Shown here: positions 1 through 8,398 of the stretch, piece after piece
How the letters are laid out: each line of letters opens with the position of its first letter
How positions within the stretch are numbered: the stretch's first letter is position 1
Source: Corynebacterium imitans
GTDB taxonomy: Bacteria; Actinomycetota; Actinomycetes; Mycobacteriales; Mycobacteriaceae
Direction: 5' to 3'
DNA length: 64,000 nucleotides
NCBI RefSeq assembly: GCF_000739455.1
Contig: NZ_CP009211.1
Span: forward strand, 2,501,322-2,565,321
The notes under the pieces: generated by a model
Databases searched by the model: none
Told to the model about the DNA's origin: nothing
What the model saw: only the letters and a program-made list of their open reading frames with translations
Position numbers and translations under genes: made by a program

Positions 1-231
1 GGTCCTCTTCCGAATATCGTTAGTTTCGCCGACGTATATTTCAAATTGCGCAGCTCCGTACTTCCCTTCCCGACGACTTCGTACAACGTAGACAGTCGGC
101 CAGTCCAGCTGGTAAGTACTCCATTCCTCCCGCTGGTCCAAAGGAATTTGGTTGTAGCGGGCTACGAGGGCGTCCTCGAAATGCTCGTTGTAGGGAACCC
201 TCTGAATAAACGGTTGCGGGTGCTCGCTCAC
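1..231 (-). CDS. GIY-YIG nuclease domain protein, 3' part cut by window edge
   Basis: Seventy-seven codons are visible from a GTG start; an in-frame TGA lies four codons upstream, so the start is well bounded. After about 45 residues the protein reads PTVYVV, then about 15 residues later YVGETNDIRKRT. This matches the start of a GIY-YIG catalytic domain (GIY replaced by VYVV, YIG by YVG, then the conserved T-D-x-x-R-R/K). GIY-YIG domains cut DNA in repair, restriction and homing enzymes, and in many bacteria are fused to or adjacent to DUF2075 helicases. The DUF2075 helicase gene is directly upstream on the same strand with an 82-bp gap, so the two are probably co-transcribed. The rest of the domain, including the catalytic Glu, lies outside the window. 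Confidence 0.7.
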   Translation of the reverse strand, partial: MSEHPQPFIQRVPYNEHFEDALVARYNQIPLDQREEWSTYQLDWPTVYVVRSRREGKYGAAQFEIYVGETNDIRKRT

Positions 232-313
232 GCTTATGAATCACTTTCTTGACGAAAACGGTCGGGGTGAGGACATATCCACGTGGAAGTCCGAAGGGCC
301 CTTGGACAAATTT

Positions 314-2176
314 TTAGGAAGCCAACTGCTTCAATGCTTCGCGGGTTTCTTTGTCTGGCGAGTAGATGACGACTCCTTTCATTCCCCTGGTCAATAGGAC
401 TTTGTAGACGTGGCGGATCAGTAGATCGAAAGTTTCGTCAGACACCTGGTTTCGCCTAGAAAAATGTGGATCGCAATTGGCGGCGCGCGCCGTTTCAAAC
501 CTGCCATCGCGCCACACAAGATCCGGCCCAAGAATCACGCCCGACCAGTCAAACTCGAACCCTTGCGCCGTGTAGATGCAACCGACCTGGCCGAACCCGC
601 CTTCTTTGGTTGCCCACAATGCCGACGGCGGTGCATCGCCCACTCTCCTATTGCCTTTGTTGTTCCAGGGGCGCGCCCAGTCACCGATCACGACGTCGTC
701 GATAAGCTGCCCATCCTGCGCATCTGACCACGGCCAACAGAACCCAGCAACGATCCTGGCGGTTTCATTCGTCTGGGTACGGCTTTGAAGCACTGCTTCC
801 ATTTCTTGCGGAGAATCCGCGAGCAGTACTTCGAAAGAATCTTCTGTGTCGAGCGTCGCCTCGGGCGGTTCGCCATCGGCCAGTCCCAAGATTTGCTCTA
901 CCCAGCGCACATACTCTGCAGAGCCGCCACAGCGAAATTGCTCTGTGAGGCCGACGTGGACAACCTCGTAGCCGAGGCTCGTAGCAAACTTTTTGATGTC
1001 TTCTGTTGAGCCAAGCTCACCCGCTCGGACTACTTGATTGTCATCCAGGAGGAAAACTGGCACCTTGGCTACGCTCACCAACTCATCTATCTGCAGACGG
1101 GAAGACCGATCCTTCGCACGCGTGTATCTGTTGTTCGAGGTCTGTCGAATGCGGTGAGCTTCATCCGCAATGAGTACATCCAGCACATCGGTTTCTGCGT
1201 TGATGAAGGAATTGAAATATTTAAACAGGTTCTGCGTGTCAACGTGACGATAGCCTGCGTTTTTCCGCAGGGTTTGGGTGAAGGATCGTGAACCAGTGGC
1301 GTGAAGGACAGTCTTCCCATCTCGAGCCAGTTCACCCAAAAGCGATAACGCAATCGCTGATTTCCCGCTTCCGGGACCGCCAGAAACGACGATGACCCTC
1401 TTCTTTCTCCCTCGCGATGCCAAGTTCACCTCATGCTTAATGAGATCGACAGCACGCTGCTGCTCGCCGACGAGAACAAACTGTTCTCGATTACGGACTT
1501 CTTCAGCAGCCAACTGCATGAGCTTCTTCGACGGCCGGCTGGGCGACTGGAGCACTGCCTGTATTGAGTCCTCATCTCGCGGTCCGCCAAGGACACCTTT
1601 GAGGAACTGCTGCAACGCAGACCGGGAATCAGAGGTGAAAATTTCCGCTTCGGGAGCTTGGTAGAACTCCTCCTGAAAAGCACTCTCCTCCGCATTGTGG
1701 AGATAGGCCGCAGCTTCGACCCACTCGTCTCTCCCCTCCAGCGCCGTTACGAAATCGTTGAAATAGCGGCGGTAACCGTTCACTTGCCGGGCAGGATGAA
1801 GTTGCGGGGCGTACATCCCCGGAATCTGCACCAGGTTGGTATCCCCTTCAAAAATACGTCCAGATGACCACTGCTTGAGTTCCAGAAGCACAAATGAGGG
1901 ATTCCCCGTTACCGGGTGCGTTCCAGCTAGAAGCGCATCAATTCGCTGTGATGACATAGGCAAAGGGAACTCAAGAAACACGTCGACATCGAACAGCCCA
2001 GCAGCCGCAAGATCCTCCGCCAGTATCGGGAGACTGTTCCTCCAGGATCTTTGCTCAGCGGCGGCAGACCTCGGTAGTGAACTGTCTAGCTGTGTTGAAA
2101 GTAGCTGTTCCACGAGGCTTTCCGGGTCAGATGCAGCGGTGATAAACTCCCCACTCTTCATCTGCAGAGCAGACAA
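314..2176 (-). CDS. DUF2075 / Schlafen group 3-type helicase with N-terminal nuclease-like motif
   Basis: P-loop NTPase of the DUF2075 family. Numbered from a GTG at 2194, Walker A GGPGSGKS is at residues 272-279 and the DEAH Walker B box at 344-347; a late AQGFEFD motif fits superfamily 1-like helicases. The N-terminal quarter holds RIDALL then VLLELKQW (D86, E105-x-K107), the spacing of a PD-(D/E)xK nuclease core; this is my reading and is not proven. The GTG at 2194 has no ribosome site, while a TTG at 2176 has GGAGG five bases upstream, so I start there (620 residues). The downstream GIY-YIG gene suggests a helicase-nuclease pair. Such pairs are often found in defence or repair settings, but the family's role is not established. 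Confidence 0.75.
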   Translation of the reverse strand: MSALQMKSGEFITAASDPESLVEQLLSTQLDSSLPRSAAAEQRSWRNSLPILAEDLAAAGLFDVDVFLEFPLPMSSQRIDALLAGTHPVTGNPSFVLLELKQWSSGRIFEGDTNLVQIPGMYAPQLHPARQVNGYRRYFNDFVTALEGRDEWVEAAAYLHNAEESAFQEEFYQAPEAEIFTSDSRSALQQFLKGVLGGPRDEDSIQAVLQSPSRPSKKLMQLAAEEVRNREQFVLVGEQQRAVDLIKHEVNLASRGRKKRVIVVSGGPGSGKSAIALSLLGELARDGKTVLHATGSRSFTQTLRKNAGYRHVDTQNLFKYFNSFINAETDVLDVLIADEAHRIRQTSNNRYTRAKDRSSRLQIDELVSVAKVPVFLLDDNQVVRAGELGSTEDIKKFATSLGYEVVHVGLTEQFRCGGSAEYVRWVEQILGLADGEPPEATLDTEDSFEVLLADSPQEMEAVLQSRTQTNETARIVAGFCWPWSDAQDGQLIDDVVIGDWARPWNNKGNRRVGDAPPSALWATKEGGFGQVGCIYTAQGFEFDWSGVILGPDLVWRDGRFETARAANCDPHFSRRNQVSDETFDLLIRHVYKVLLTRGMKGVVIYSPDKETREALKQLAS

Positions 2177-2194
2177 TGCAGCCTCCAAGCACAC

Positions 2195-2544
2195 TAAAAA
2201 GTGCGATGTGGAGGCATTTCAGCGGACAAAGCCTATGTGGAGGTAGCCGAAGCCTGTCGGGATCGCTTTACCGCAACCATCCTAACAACCGCGTTGGGTT
2301 TGAATCGGCTTTTCTGCTTCGATGTTTTCTGTCTGTCAGACCGTGAGAGAATTCTGAATGCGATTTTGATTACGCTTTTGGTTTATATTTTGAAGAATCG
2401 CACTCAGAATCGTTCAAACAGTGCGCAAATATTCCTTCTACCTGCGCGTTTTTGATTGCGATTTTGGTTTATATTTTGGTTTATATTTTGAGTTATGGTT
2501 TTGGCGCGGCGGGGGACAACGCGGCGTCGATAAGCAAAAAGCCC
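2195..2544. repeat. AT-rich intergenic gap with GGTTTATATTTT repeats
   Basis: No credible gene. It contains three copies of GGTTTATATTTT: one at 2380-2391 and two in tandem (12-bp period) at about 2466-2489, plus several GATTTTG runs. The region is far richer in A/T than its surroundings. It lies upstream of the helicase gene and downstream of the convergently oriented hypothetical gene, so it should contain the helicase promoter. AT-rich tracts like this are targets of Lsr2/CgpS-type silencers in actinobacteria; that is inference. Confidence 0.5.
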
Positions 2545-4566
2545 CTAGTCCTTGCGGCCGATGACGCCCTGGCGGCGCAGGCGGGAAGCCAGCACCGCGC
2601 CGATCGCCAGCACGACGACCAGGGAAACCCAGAACTCGGTGTGGCTGTCCTCGGCGCGCGGCCACAGGTCGATCAGTCCCGGCACAGCGAGCGCGAGACC
2701 GGCGATCGCGATGTTGATGTTCAGGGCCTCGCGGCGCTCCTGCTCCTCCGCCTCGCGGCGGCGCTCCTGGCGCTCCTGCTCCTTCTCGCGCTCCTCCTTC
2801 TCCTGCGCCTTCTGGCGGCGCACGGTGTCCAGCGCCACCTGGATCGAGTCGGCCTGCGTGGCGTAGATGTCCTTGCGAAGCTCCAGCTCAGAGACGATTT
2901 CATCGAAGTTGTCGCGGGTGCCGGTGGCGAGCAGCATGTGGCGCAGCACCGCGGTGTCGACGGGGCGGCCACTGACGGACTCGTACCAGAGGTGGTCGCG
3001 GAACACGACGAGCTCGGTCTGCAGCGCCTCGAAGTTGCGCAGGCTGCGGCGCAGGGTTGACGACGCTTTCTGGATGTCGTCGTCGCTCCACTCGTCCTTC
3101 AGGCGCAGCTGGTCAATCTCCGTGGAGCCGAAGGTCATCGCGCGCAGCTGCTTTGCCATCTGTGCGAGGTATTTGTCGGCGCGGCGGACGAGGATGGCCA
3201 GGTCCACAAGCCGGGTGCCGGTGTGGATCCAGAAGAAATTGTTGGCGTTCTCGATCGGGGCGCGGCGTACCACGGCGAGGCCGTTTTCGTCGGAGTGGAC
3301 GGTCCAGTCGCGGAACAGCTGCACGCGTGATGCGTCGAGCGAGTGCTGGTCAAGGGCGGTGAGCTCTGGCTGGAAGAGATCTGCGCGGGTGGCGAGGAAC
3401 CACGCCCAGGCGTCGTGCACCGTCCACGGGCCCAAGTCCTGCTCGCCACGCTGCTGCATGCGCTGCGGTAGCTCGAGACCCTCGCGGGCCGGGATCGCGG
3501 TAATCGTCGTGTACGGATTGCCCGCGGTTAGGCCGTCCTTCTCCTGCGCCCACCTCAAGCCGCCGCCGTTTCCGAATGCCAGGCTGGTGTTACCGATTGT
3601 CTCGCCGAAGCGTGCGAGCAACAGGCTCAGGAGGTTCTCCTTGCGGACCTCGGTGATGTGGGTGGGGTTTGGGGTGTACTCGGGAAGCAGCGGGACCCTA
3701 TTGCGGCTGCGGAACAGCGACTTGGAAATCGCCTCGAGTGCGGCACTCGAGCAGTGCTCCGCGACGACGTGGAAGACCAGGAAGTTGTTCTGGAAGGTGG
3801 TGTTTTCTGTGTCCCCGGTGTCCTCTGTGTCCTCGGTGCCGATTCTGCGCAGCCCCGGGCCCGTGTACTGCAGGTGCTCCACGCACGCCAGCGAGATCCG
3901 CGCGTGCGGGTTGTGCAGCGCGCGGCCTTGGAAGCGCTCCAGGTTCCGCGTGCTGCCGCCAACCGCCGCGAGCACCTCCGGGTCGTCCACCAGCACAAAC
4001 TCCGCGCCCGGGCGGGTCTTCTGGCGGGGATCTTCCGGCGGCGTCTTCCCGTTCTCCGGGGTGATGTCCGGGCGGAAGAGCAGGCGGCGGGCGCGCACGC
4101 TGGTTTTGTGGCGCGTGTGCTTGGGGGAACACTCTGACGCGCCGCCGACCGCGTCGACGGCTTTTGCGCCCACGGACTCATCCAGCGGCGAGCGGAAGCG
4201 GGAGTGCGCGCCTTTGAGGAACACGCGCGGGGTGTAGTGGTAGGCGGCTTTGTCGAGGAGGTGGCGAGGGATGTCGGTGGCGCGTCGATAAGCAGCGGCC
4301 TCGGCGTCCCACACTGGGACCTCGATCGACTTAATCCCGCGGAAGCGGCCCGGAGTCCATTCGGTGACATCCATGCTGGTCAGGGCGTCTGGGAACACCG
4401 GCAGGATCACCGCGAAGTGGGCGAGACGCCAATCGGGCAGGTCCTCGCGCGCGACGGTAAAGCCGTCCGGCAGCGGAAACTTTGTGCCCTGGAAGCTGTA
4501 GGCGTCGCTGTTTTTGACATCGTTGGCCTGCTCCGGGGTTAACGAAGCGGTGTCGTTCTTGGCCAT
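2545..4566 (-). CDS. Hypothetical protein with charged coiled coil and C-terminal membrane segments
   Basis: I do not recognise the family. The start chosen is the ATG at 4566, which has AGAAGGA four bases upstream; it gives 673 residues (MAKNDTASL). A long soluble N-terminal part includes an acidic tract rich in TED/TGD around residue 240-250. Residues about 500-600 look helical, followed by a highly charged Glu/Arg/Gln coiled coil (KEEREKEQERQERRREAEE). Two hydrophobic segments at the very C-terminus (around INIAIAGLALAVPGLIDLW and FWVSLVVVLAIGAVLASRL) would anchor it in the membrane. A helical stalk followed by two terminal membrane helices recalls CorA-like topology, but no GxN motif is visible. 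It is monocistronic, with 294 bp upstream. Confidence 0.6.
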   Translation of the reverse strand: MAKNDTASLTPEQANDVKNSDAYSFQGTKFPLPDGFTVAREDLPDWRLAHFAVILPVFPDALTSMDVTEWTPGRFRGIKSIEVPVWDAEAAAYRRATDIPRHLLDKAAYHYTPRVFLKGAHSRFRSPLDESVGAKAVDAVGGASECSPKHTRHKTSVRARRLLFRPDITPENGKTPPEDPRQKTRPGAEFVLVDDPEVLAAVGGSTRNLERFQGRALHNPHARISLACVEHLQYTGPGLRRIGTEDTEDTGDTENTTFQNNFLVFHVVAEHCSSAALEAISKSLFRSRNRVPLLPEYTPNPTHITEVRKENLLSLLLARFGETIGNTSLAFGNGGGLRWAQEKDGLTAGNPYTTITAIPAREGLELPQRMQQRGEQDLGPWTVHDAWAWFLATRADLFQPELTALDQHSLDASRVQLFRDWTVHSDENGLAVVRRAPIENANNFFWIHTGTRLVDLAILVRRADKYLAQMAKQLRAMTFGSTEIDQLRLKDEWSDDDIQKASSTLRRSLRNFEALQTELVVFRDHLWYESVSGRPVDTAVLRHMLLATGTRDNFDEIVSELELRKDIYATQADSIQVALDTVRRQKAQEKEEREKEQERQERRREAEEQERREALNINIAIAGLALAVPGLIDLWPRAEDSHTEFWVSLVVVLAIGAVLASRLRRQGVIGRKD

Positions 4567-4742
4567 GGGGTCCTTCTTCGGCGTGTGTCGGGCTTGCTCA
4601 CGATGATGGTACGACAGCGCGGGTGTGCAGGTGCGGTGGTTATCTAATTTTGTCCCGTTGACCTGCTGGTTTGTGCTCTGATGAAAATTGTTTTTCCGCT
4701 GAGGTAGACACGAACTGCAAAGCGTGTCATACTTCTTCGTGC

Positions 4743-4828
4743 GAACCTTCTCGCCCACGGCCCAACCCCCCCGAGGCCGGAAGAGCGCTCACCACCCCCC
4801 ATTTAGAGCGCGAGAGGCGAGAAGGTTC
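4743..4828. repeat. 13-bp inverted repeat in the gap 4567-4860
   Basis: GAACCTTCTCGCC at 4743-4755 is perfectly inverted as GGCGAGAAGGTTC at 4816-4828, with 60 bp between. It sits between the start of the hypothetical gene and the stop of the DUF5129 gene, both on the minus strand. It could be a weak terminator for the DUF5129 gene or a regulator site for the gene at 4566. Otherwise the 294-bp gap holds only the presumed promoter of that gene. Confidence 0.4.
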
Positions 4829-4860
4829 CGCTTATTTTTCCGGGAAGTGCGCGGTGTCCC

Positions 4861-6390
4861 CTAGAAGGAGCTGGAGCCGCCGGAGCCCGAGAACCCGGAG
4901 CTAAAGCCGGAATTCGTCCCGTTGTCGGAGCTCGGACTGTTGTTGGTCGCGTCCCAGAGGCGCAGCTCGCGGTAGCTGACGTAGCCGGGGTAGCGGAATT
5001 CCGGCTCCCACAGGCGCGGTGCCGCGTAGTCATCGACGCCGTCGCTCGCGGTGAACTGGCGGCGTTGGAGGGCCTCCATGGTGAGGCGGTAGTCGCCAAG
5101 CACACGGACGAAGGTGTCCATGAAGGCCTGGTCCTGCGGATTGACCGCAAGCGCGTCGAGACGTTGGATGATCTTTTCGACGCCATCGGCGAGCTCCTCG
5201 TCGCCGGCCTTGGCTGTGGCGGTGTGAGCGTGTGTGGCGTCCTCGCGCAGCTCGGCCAGGTGTGCTTTGCGCACTTCAACGTCGCCGCGCTCCATACGGT
5301 AGAGCTGGTCGATGTGCTCCTCGGCGCGCTGGGCGTCTTCGAGCGTCTGCGCGGCGTCCTCGAGCGCCGCGGCGTTGGCCAGCGCGTCGCTGTCGGTGTC
5401 TACGGGCAGGTCGCGCACCGCGGCATCCAGCGCAAGGAAACGCTCGCTCACCTGCGCCCACTGCGCGCGCAGCTCCCCGTGCACAAAGCGCGAATCCACG
5501 CTCCGCGCGCGCTCATCGATCTGGTCGAGTCGCATGGCCAGCGCGGTGTACTCGCGCGCCAGCAGGTCCTTGTTGCGTCTCGCCTCCCCAACACGCTGCT
5601 TTCGCTTCTCGACGCGACGCACCGGCCACGCACCAATCGCCAGCACAGCCGCGAACACGCCCAGGCCTACGGGCACCGGCAGCGCCGCGCGCAGGATGCG
5701 TACGTCGCCGACTTTGTGCTCGTAGACGAGCTCGGGATCGGTGGCGTGGCGCGCGCCGGCGAGAAGCCCGCGCGGAATGTTCCCGGCGCGCAGGCCCTCG
5801 GCCATCGCCTCGAGCGAGTCGTCCAAGTGCGAGCCGCTGCGCAAGGCGAGCTGGTCCGCGACGTCCTCGCCCGCGAAAATGAACTGGTGGCGGGTGCCCA
5901 TCGCGGCGCCGACGAGCAGCGCGCCGTCGGCAAAATGGTCTGGGCCGATCTCCGCTGGGTGCGTGTCGCGCATGAAGTTTTCGACGGAGTCGTTCACGTT
6001 GTCGAGCGAATCGTCGAAGACGATGAAGCGCAGGCGCGTCACTGACGACGGGTGCGGCAGGTCGTCCGCTTCGTGTAGCAGGTCCTGTTCCTGCGCTGGG
6101 GTGAGCAGGTTGGCCGGGTCGTCGACGAAGGTGTCTGGGCTTTGGGCGACGGTTTCTACGCGGGCCTCCTCGTCCGAGGGGACGTGCCAGAGGGTAAAGA
6201 TGAGCAGCGCGGGGAGCAGGGCAAGCAGGACGGCGACGGCCAGCAGGATGCCGCGGGCTCGTGGCGAGCGGAACTGCTTGCGGTACTCGCGTGCTTCCTT
6301 TTCTCGCTCGTTACGCAGCTTGCTGGCTTCCGTCTCGCGCAAGCGCCAGCGCTCGCCTGAGGTATCCAGCGTAAATTGCCTGCTCGACAT
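4861..6390 (-). CDS. DUF5129 domain membrane protein, paralogue A
   Basis: 509 residues. After a charged cytosolic N-terminus there is a membrane segment (about 47-70), then a TPM/DUF5129-type extracellular domain that begins with the typical DPANLLTPAQEQDLLHEAD signature. A second membrane segment lies near residue 225, followed by a long helical, charged region and a Ser/Gly-rich tail ending FSSGFSGSGGSSSF. The tail is nearly identical to that of the paralogue at 15147-16628 (FSSGFSGAGGSSSF). The biochemical role of DUF5129 is unknown; TPM-fold domains occur in membrane-associated housekeeping proteins. A CATACT box six bases before the ATG suggests a leaderless mRNA. Confidence 0.8.
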   Translation of the reverse strand: MSSRQFTLDTSGERWRLRETEASKLRNEREKEAREYRKQFRSPRARGILLAVAVLLALLPALLIFTLWHVPSDEEARVETVAQSPDTFVDDPANLLTPAQEQDLLHEADDLPHPSSVTRLRFIVFDDSLDNVNDSVENFMRDTHPAEIGPDHFADGALLVGAAMGTRHQFIFAGEDVADQLALRSGSHLDDSLEAMAEGLRAGNIPRGLLAGARHATDPELVYEHKVGDVRILRAALPVPVGLGVFAAVLAIGAWPVRRVEKRKQRVGEARRNKDLLAREYTALAMRLDQIDERARSVDSRFVHGELRAQWAQVSERFLALDAAVRDLPVDTDSDALANAAALEDAAQTLEDAQRAEEHIDQLYRMERGDVEVRKAHLAELREDATHAHTATAKAGDEELADGVEKIIQRLDALAVNPQDQAFMDTFVRVLGDYRLTMEALQRRQFTASDGVDDYAAPRLWEPEFRYPGYVSYRELRLWDATNNSPSSDNGTNSGFSSGFSGSGGSSSF

Positions 6391-6413
6391 GGAAGAAGTA
6401 TGGCAGAGGAAAA

Positions 6414-6443
6414 GCCCGGCGTCTCGTGTTCTAAACGCCGGGC
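6414..6443 (-). terminator. Rho-independent terminator, minus strand
   Basis: GCCCGGCG and CGCCGGGC form a perfect 8-bp stem with a 14-base loop. On the minus strand the stem is followed by CTTTTCC, so it would end transcripts running out of the permease gene at 6769 just before the DUF5129 promoter. Confidence 0.6.
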
Positions 6444-6444
6444 C

Positions 6445-6768
6445 CTGCCTCGATTATCTCCTGCTTCAGCTTACAAAAGCGTCACCTGTTTACCTAGCGA
6501 GATGAGTAAAATTATTTGTCCCGCATAATTTTCGTTTCCTTGCATGGCATGTTGCATACACTCGACCGCGATGACCGGCGGAATTGTTGAACACTTGCCT
6601 ATCATATGGTCAGCGGTTGTTTATGGCCGCGAATAAACACGGAGAAACCCGTCGTACGCCCGGGTCGCTTTATAAAGTAGATGCTTTTCACAAAAGTTCA
6701 GCACCCCTGAACGTGGTGCATCTCACACGACCAAGGGTGCTGTGGGGGTAGGGGCGGGGGAGTGGGAT
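6445..6768. other. Intergenic region downstream of permease A
   Basis: No gene seen. Apart from the terminator at 6414-6443 it has a nested inverted repeat (CAGCACCC at 6699-6706, GGGTGCTG at 6735-6742; inner GTTCAG/CTGAAC) close behind the permease stop. This could act as a first terminator or as an mRNA 3' stabiliser. Confidence 0.4.
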
Positions 6769-8157
6769 CTAGAAGAGTTGGATGATCGACACGCCGACAG
6801 CCAGTACACCAACCACAAACACGAAGATGGTGTCGGGGCGGAAGGCATAGTGTCGGAACGCGGTGGCCTTCACCGCCAGCAAGGCCGGCAGGATGAACAG
6901 CAGGAACGCCATGAAGATGCCACCGACCACGGAGATCATGTCCAGGATCGAAGGGTTGGCAACCGCGGCGAGAATAGCGGTGACGAAGACGAAGGCGAGC
7001 ACGAGGCGTCGAGTAGCGCGCGGGTTCAGCTTGGCGGCGGTGCGCGGCGCGGCGACGCGGACGAGATAGCTGGTGCCCTCCTCGGTGCCCAGTAGGTGGC
7101 CGAAGTAGGAAGTGATGATCGCACAGATCGCGATGACCGGGCTCACCCACGCAAGGAACGGCGTCTGCGTCTCGTTGGCCAGGTAGGACAGGACCGGGAT
7201 GTTCTGCTCGCGGGCTGCGTCCATGCCGTCGGCACCCAGCGCGAGCGCGCAAGACCACACGAAGAACATGGTGAAGACCACCAGCATCGCGGCGGCGGCC
7301 AGCTCGATGCGCGAGACCGCACGCTCCGTCTCCGCGACATTGCCGTTGTGGCGCTTCTGCATATCCAGCGCAAGCTGCGACAGGGCAGCGATGTGGCTGA
7401 AGGAAAAGACCAACACCGGCATCACCAGAATGATGGCCTGCCAGAGGGGAGTGTCGGACTCGTAGCCGCGGAAGCTGGCCAGGTCCCACTTGGGGATGAG
7501 GTAGATCGAGACCGCGGCGAGCGCCACGACCAGCGGGTAGACCAGCACGTTGGCGAGCCAGAGCGTGATCTTCATACCCATCGCGTACGCGCCGGTGAGC
7601 AACGTGACGCAGATCGTGGCCAGCAGCCAGCGGTTGATCTCCGGCCCGCCCAGCTGGTTGACGATGAAACTGTCCATCGTGTTGGTAATAGAGATCGCGT
7701 AGATCAACACCACCGGGTAGATGGCCAACCAGTACATCACCGCGGTGGCGAGGCCGCGTTTGCGGCCGGTCAGGGCGGTGACGACTTGGAGGACGTCGAG
7801 GCCCTTCTCCGGGGAGGCCGCCACAATGCGGGCGTACGCGCGGTGGGAGAAGTACACCATCGGGCCGATGATCAGCGTGGCCAGTACAAGCGGCCAAAAA
7901 CCGAAACTGCCCGCGTTGATCGGCAGGAAGAGGATACCCGCGCCAACGCCGGTGCCGAAGAGCGCGATCACCCAAGAGAGGAACGTGCCGTCCGGCTTGT
8001 CCCCGGCGCGCTGCTCCTTGATCTGCTCCATATCCGCTTCCGAGAGGTTCTCGGTCTGGAACTCGGCGCGGCCGAGCTCAAGGTGCTCGTCACTGTACTG
8101 CTCCGGTAACTCCCCGGCGCGCGGGGTGGCGGTGCCGCCTGTATGTGATGTGGACAT
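6769..8157 (-). CDS. HAAAP-family serine/threonine-type amino-acid permease, paralogue A
   Basis: 462 residues starting at the ATG at 8157 (MSTSHTGG), preceded by AAAGGCAGG. Eleven or so hydrophobic segments follow a 70-residue polar N-terminus; the first membrane segment, GTGVGAGILFLPINAGSFGF, is characteristic of the hydroxy/aromatic amino-acid permease family (SdaC/TdcC/YhaO group), as is FSHRAYARIVAASP. These are proton or sodium symporters for serine or threonine in the inner membrane; the actual substrate is not readable from sequence. It has a close paralogue at 13723-15039, and each permease lies beside a DUF5129 gene, which suggests a functional link or a shared duplication history. 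Confidence 0.85.
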   Translation of the reverse strand: MSTSHTGGTATPRAGELPEQYSDEHLELGRAEFQTENLSEADMEQIKEQRAGDKPDGTFLSWVIALFGTGVGAGILFLPINAGSFGFWPLVLATLIIGPMVYFSHRAYARIVAASPEKGLDVLQVVTALTGRKRGLATAVMYWLAIYPVVLIYAISITNTMDSFIVNQLGGPEINRWLLATICVTLLTGAYAMGMKITLWLANVLVYPLVVALAAVSIYLIPKWDLASFRGYESDTPLWQAIILVMPVLVFSFSHIAALSQLALDMQKRHNGNVAETERAVSRIELAAAAMLVVFTMFFVWSCALALGADGMDAAREQNIPVLSYLANETQTPFLAWVSPVIAICAIITSYFGHLLGTEEGTSYLVRVAAPRTAAKLNPRATRRLVLAFVFVTAILAAVANPSILDMISVVGGIFMAFLLFILPALLAVKATAFRHYAFRPDTIFVFVVGVLAVGVSIIQLF

Positions 8158-8313
8158 CAATACCTGCCTTTCTTTGTGGTGCGCCACACACTAACACGGC
8201 ATGATGATTTCTTACAGTCGCCTAAGAGAATCAAAGGTCTAGGCGCGCATGGGGGCAGGCGGGCGTACCCCCTCCTGGGGTTTCCGGGGTTTCCGGGCGG
8301 GGTCGGTGTACAT

Positions 8314-8394
8314 GGAGCTAGCTCCGTTTGGGGTTTGCGACCGAGTGCGACCAGGCGTTTTACCGACGGGGTCGGTCCAAATGGAGCTAGCTCC
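8314..8394. repeat. 69-bp tandem repeat, 1.2 units (GGAGCTAGCTCC family), locus 1
   Basis: The 12-bp palindrome GGAGCTAGCTCC occurs at 8314-8325 and 8383-8394, exactly 69 bp apart, each embedded in ATGGAGCTAGCTCCGTTT. The same family, with the same 69-bp period, is found at 23090-23239. The repeat abuts the 3' end of the large exported protein gene and may help terminate it. Confidence 0.8.
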
Positions 8395-8398
8395 GTTT

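Noticed and set aside
4861..6390. DUF5129 proteins as sortase-anchored surface proteins
   Set aside because: No LPxTG motif; the Ser/Gly tail follows a long helical region and ends in Phe without a hydrophobic anchor.
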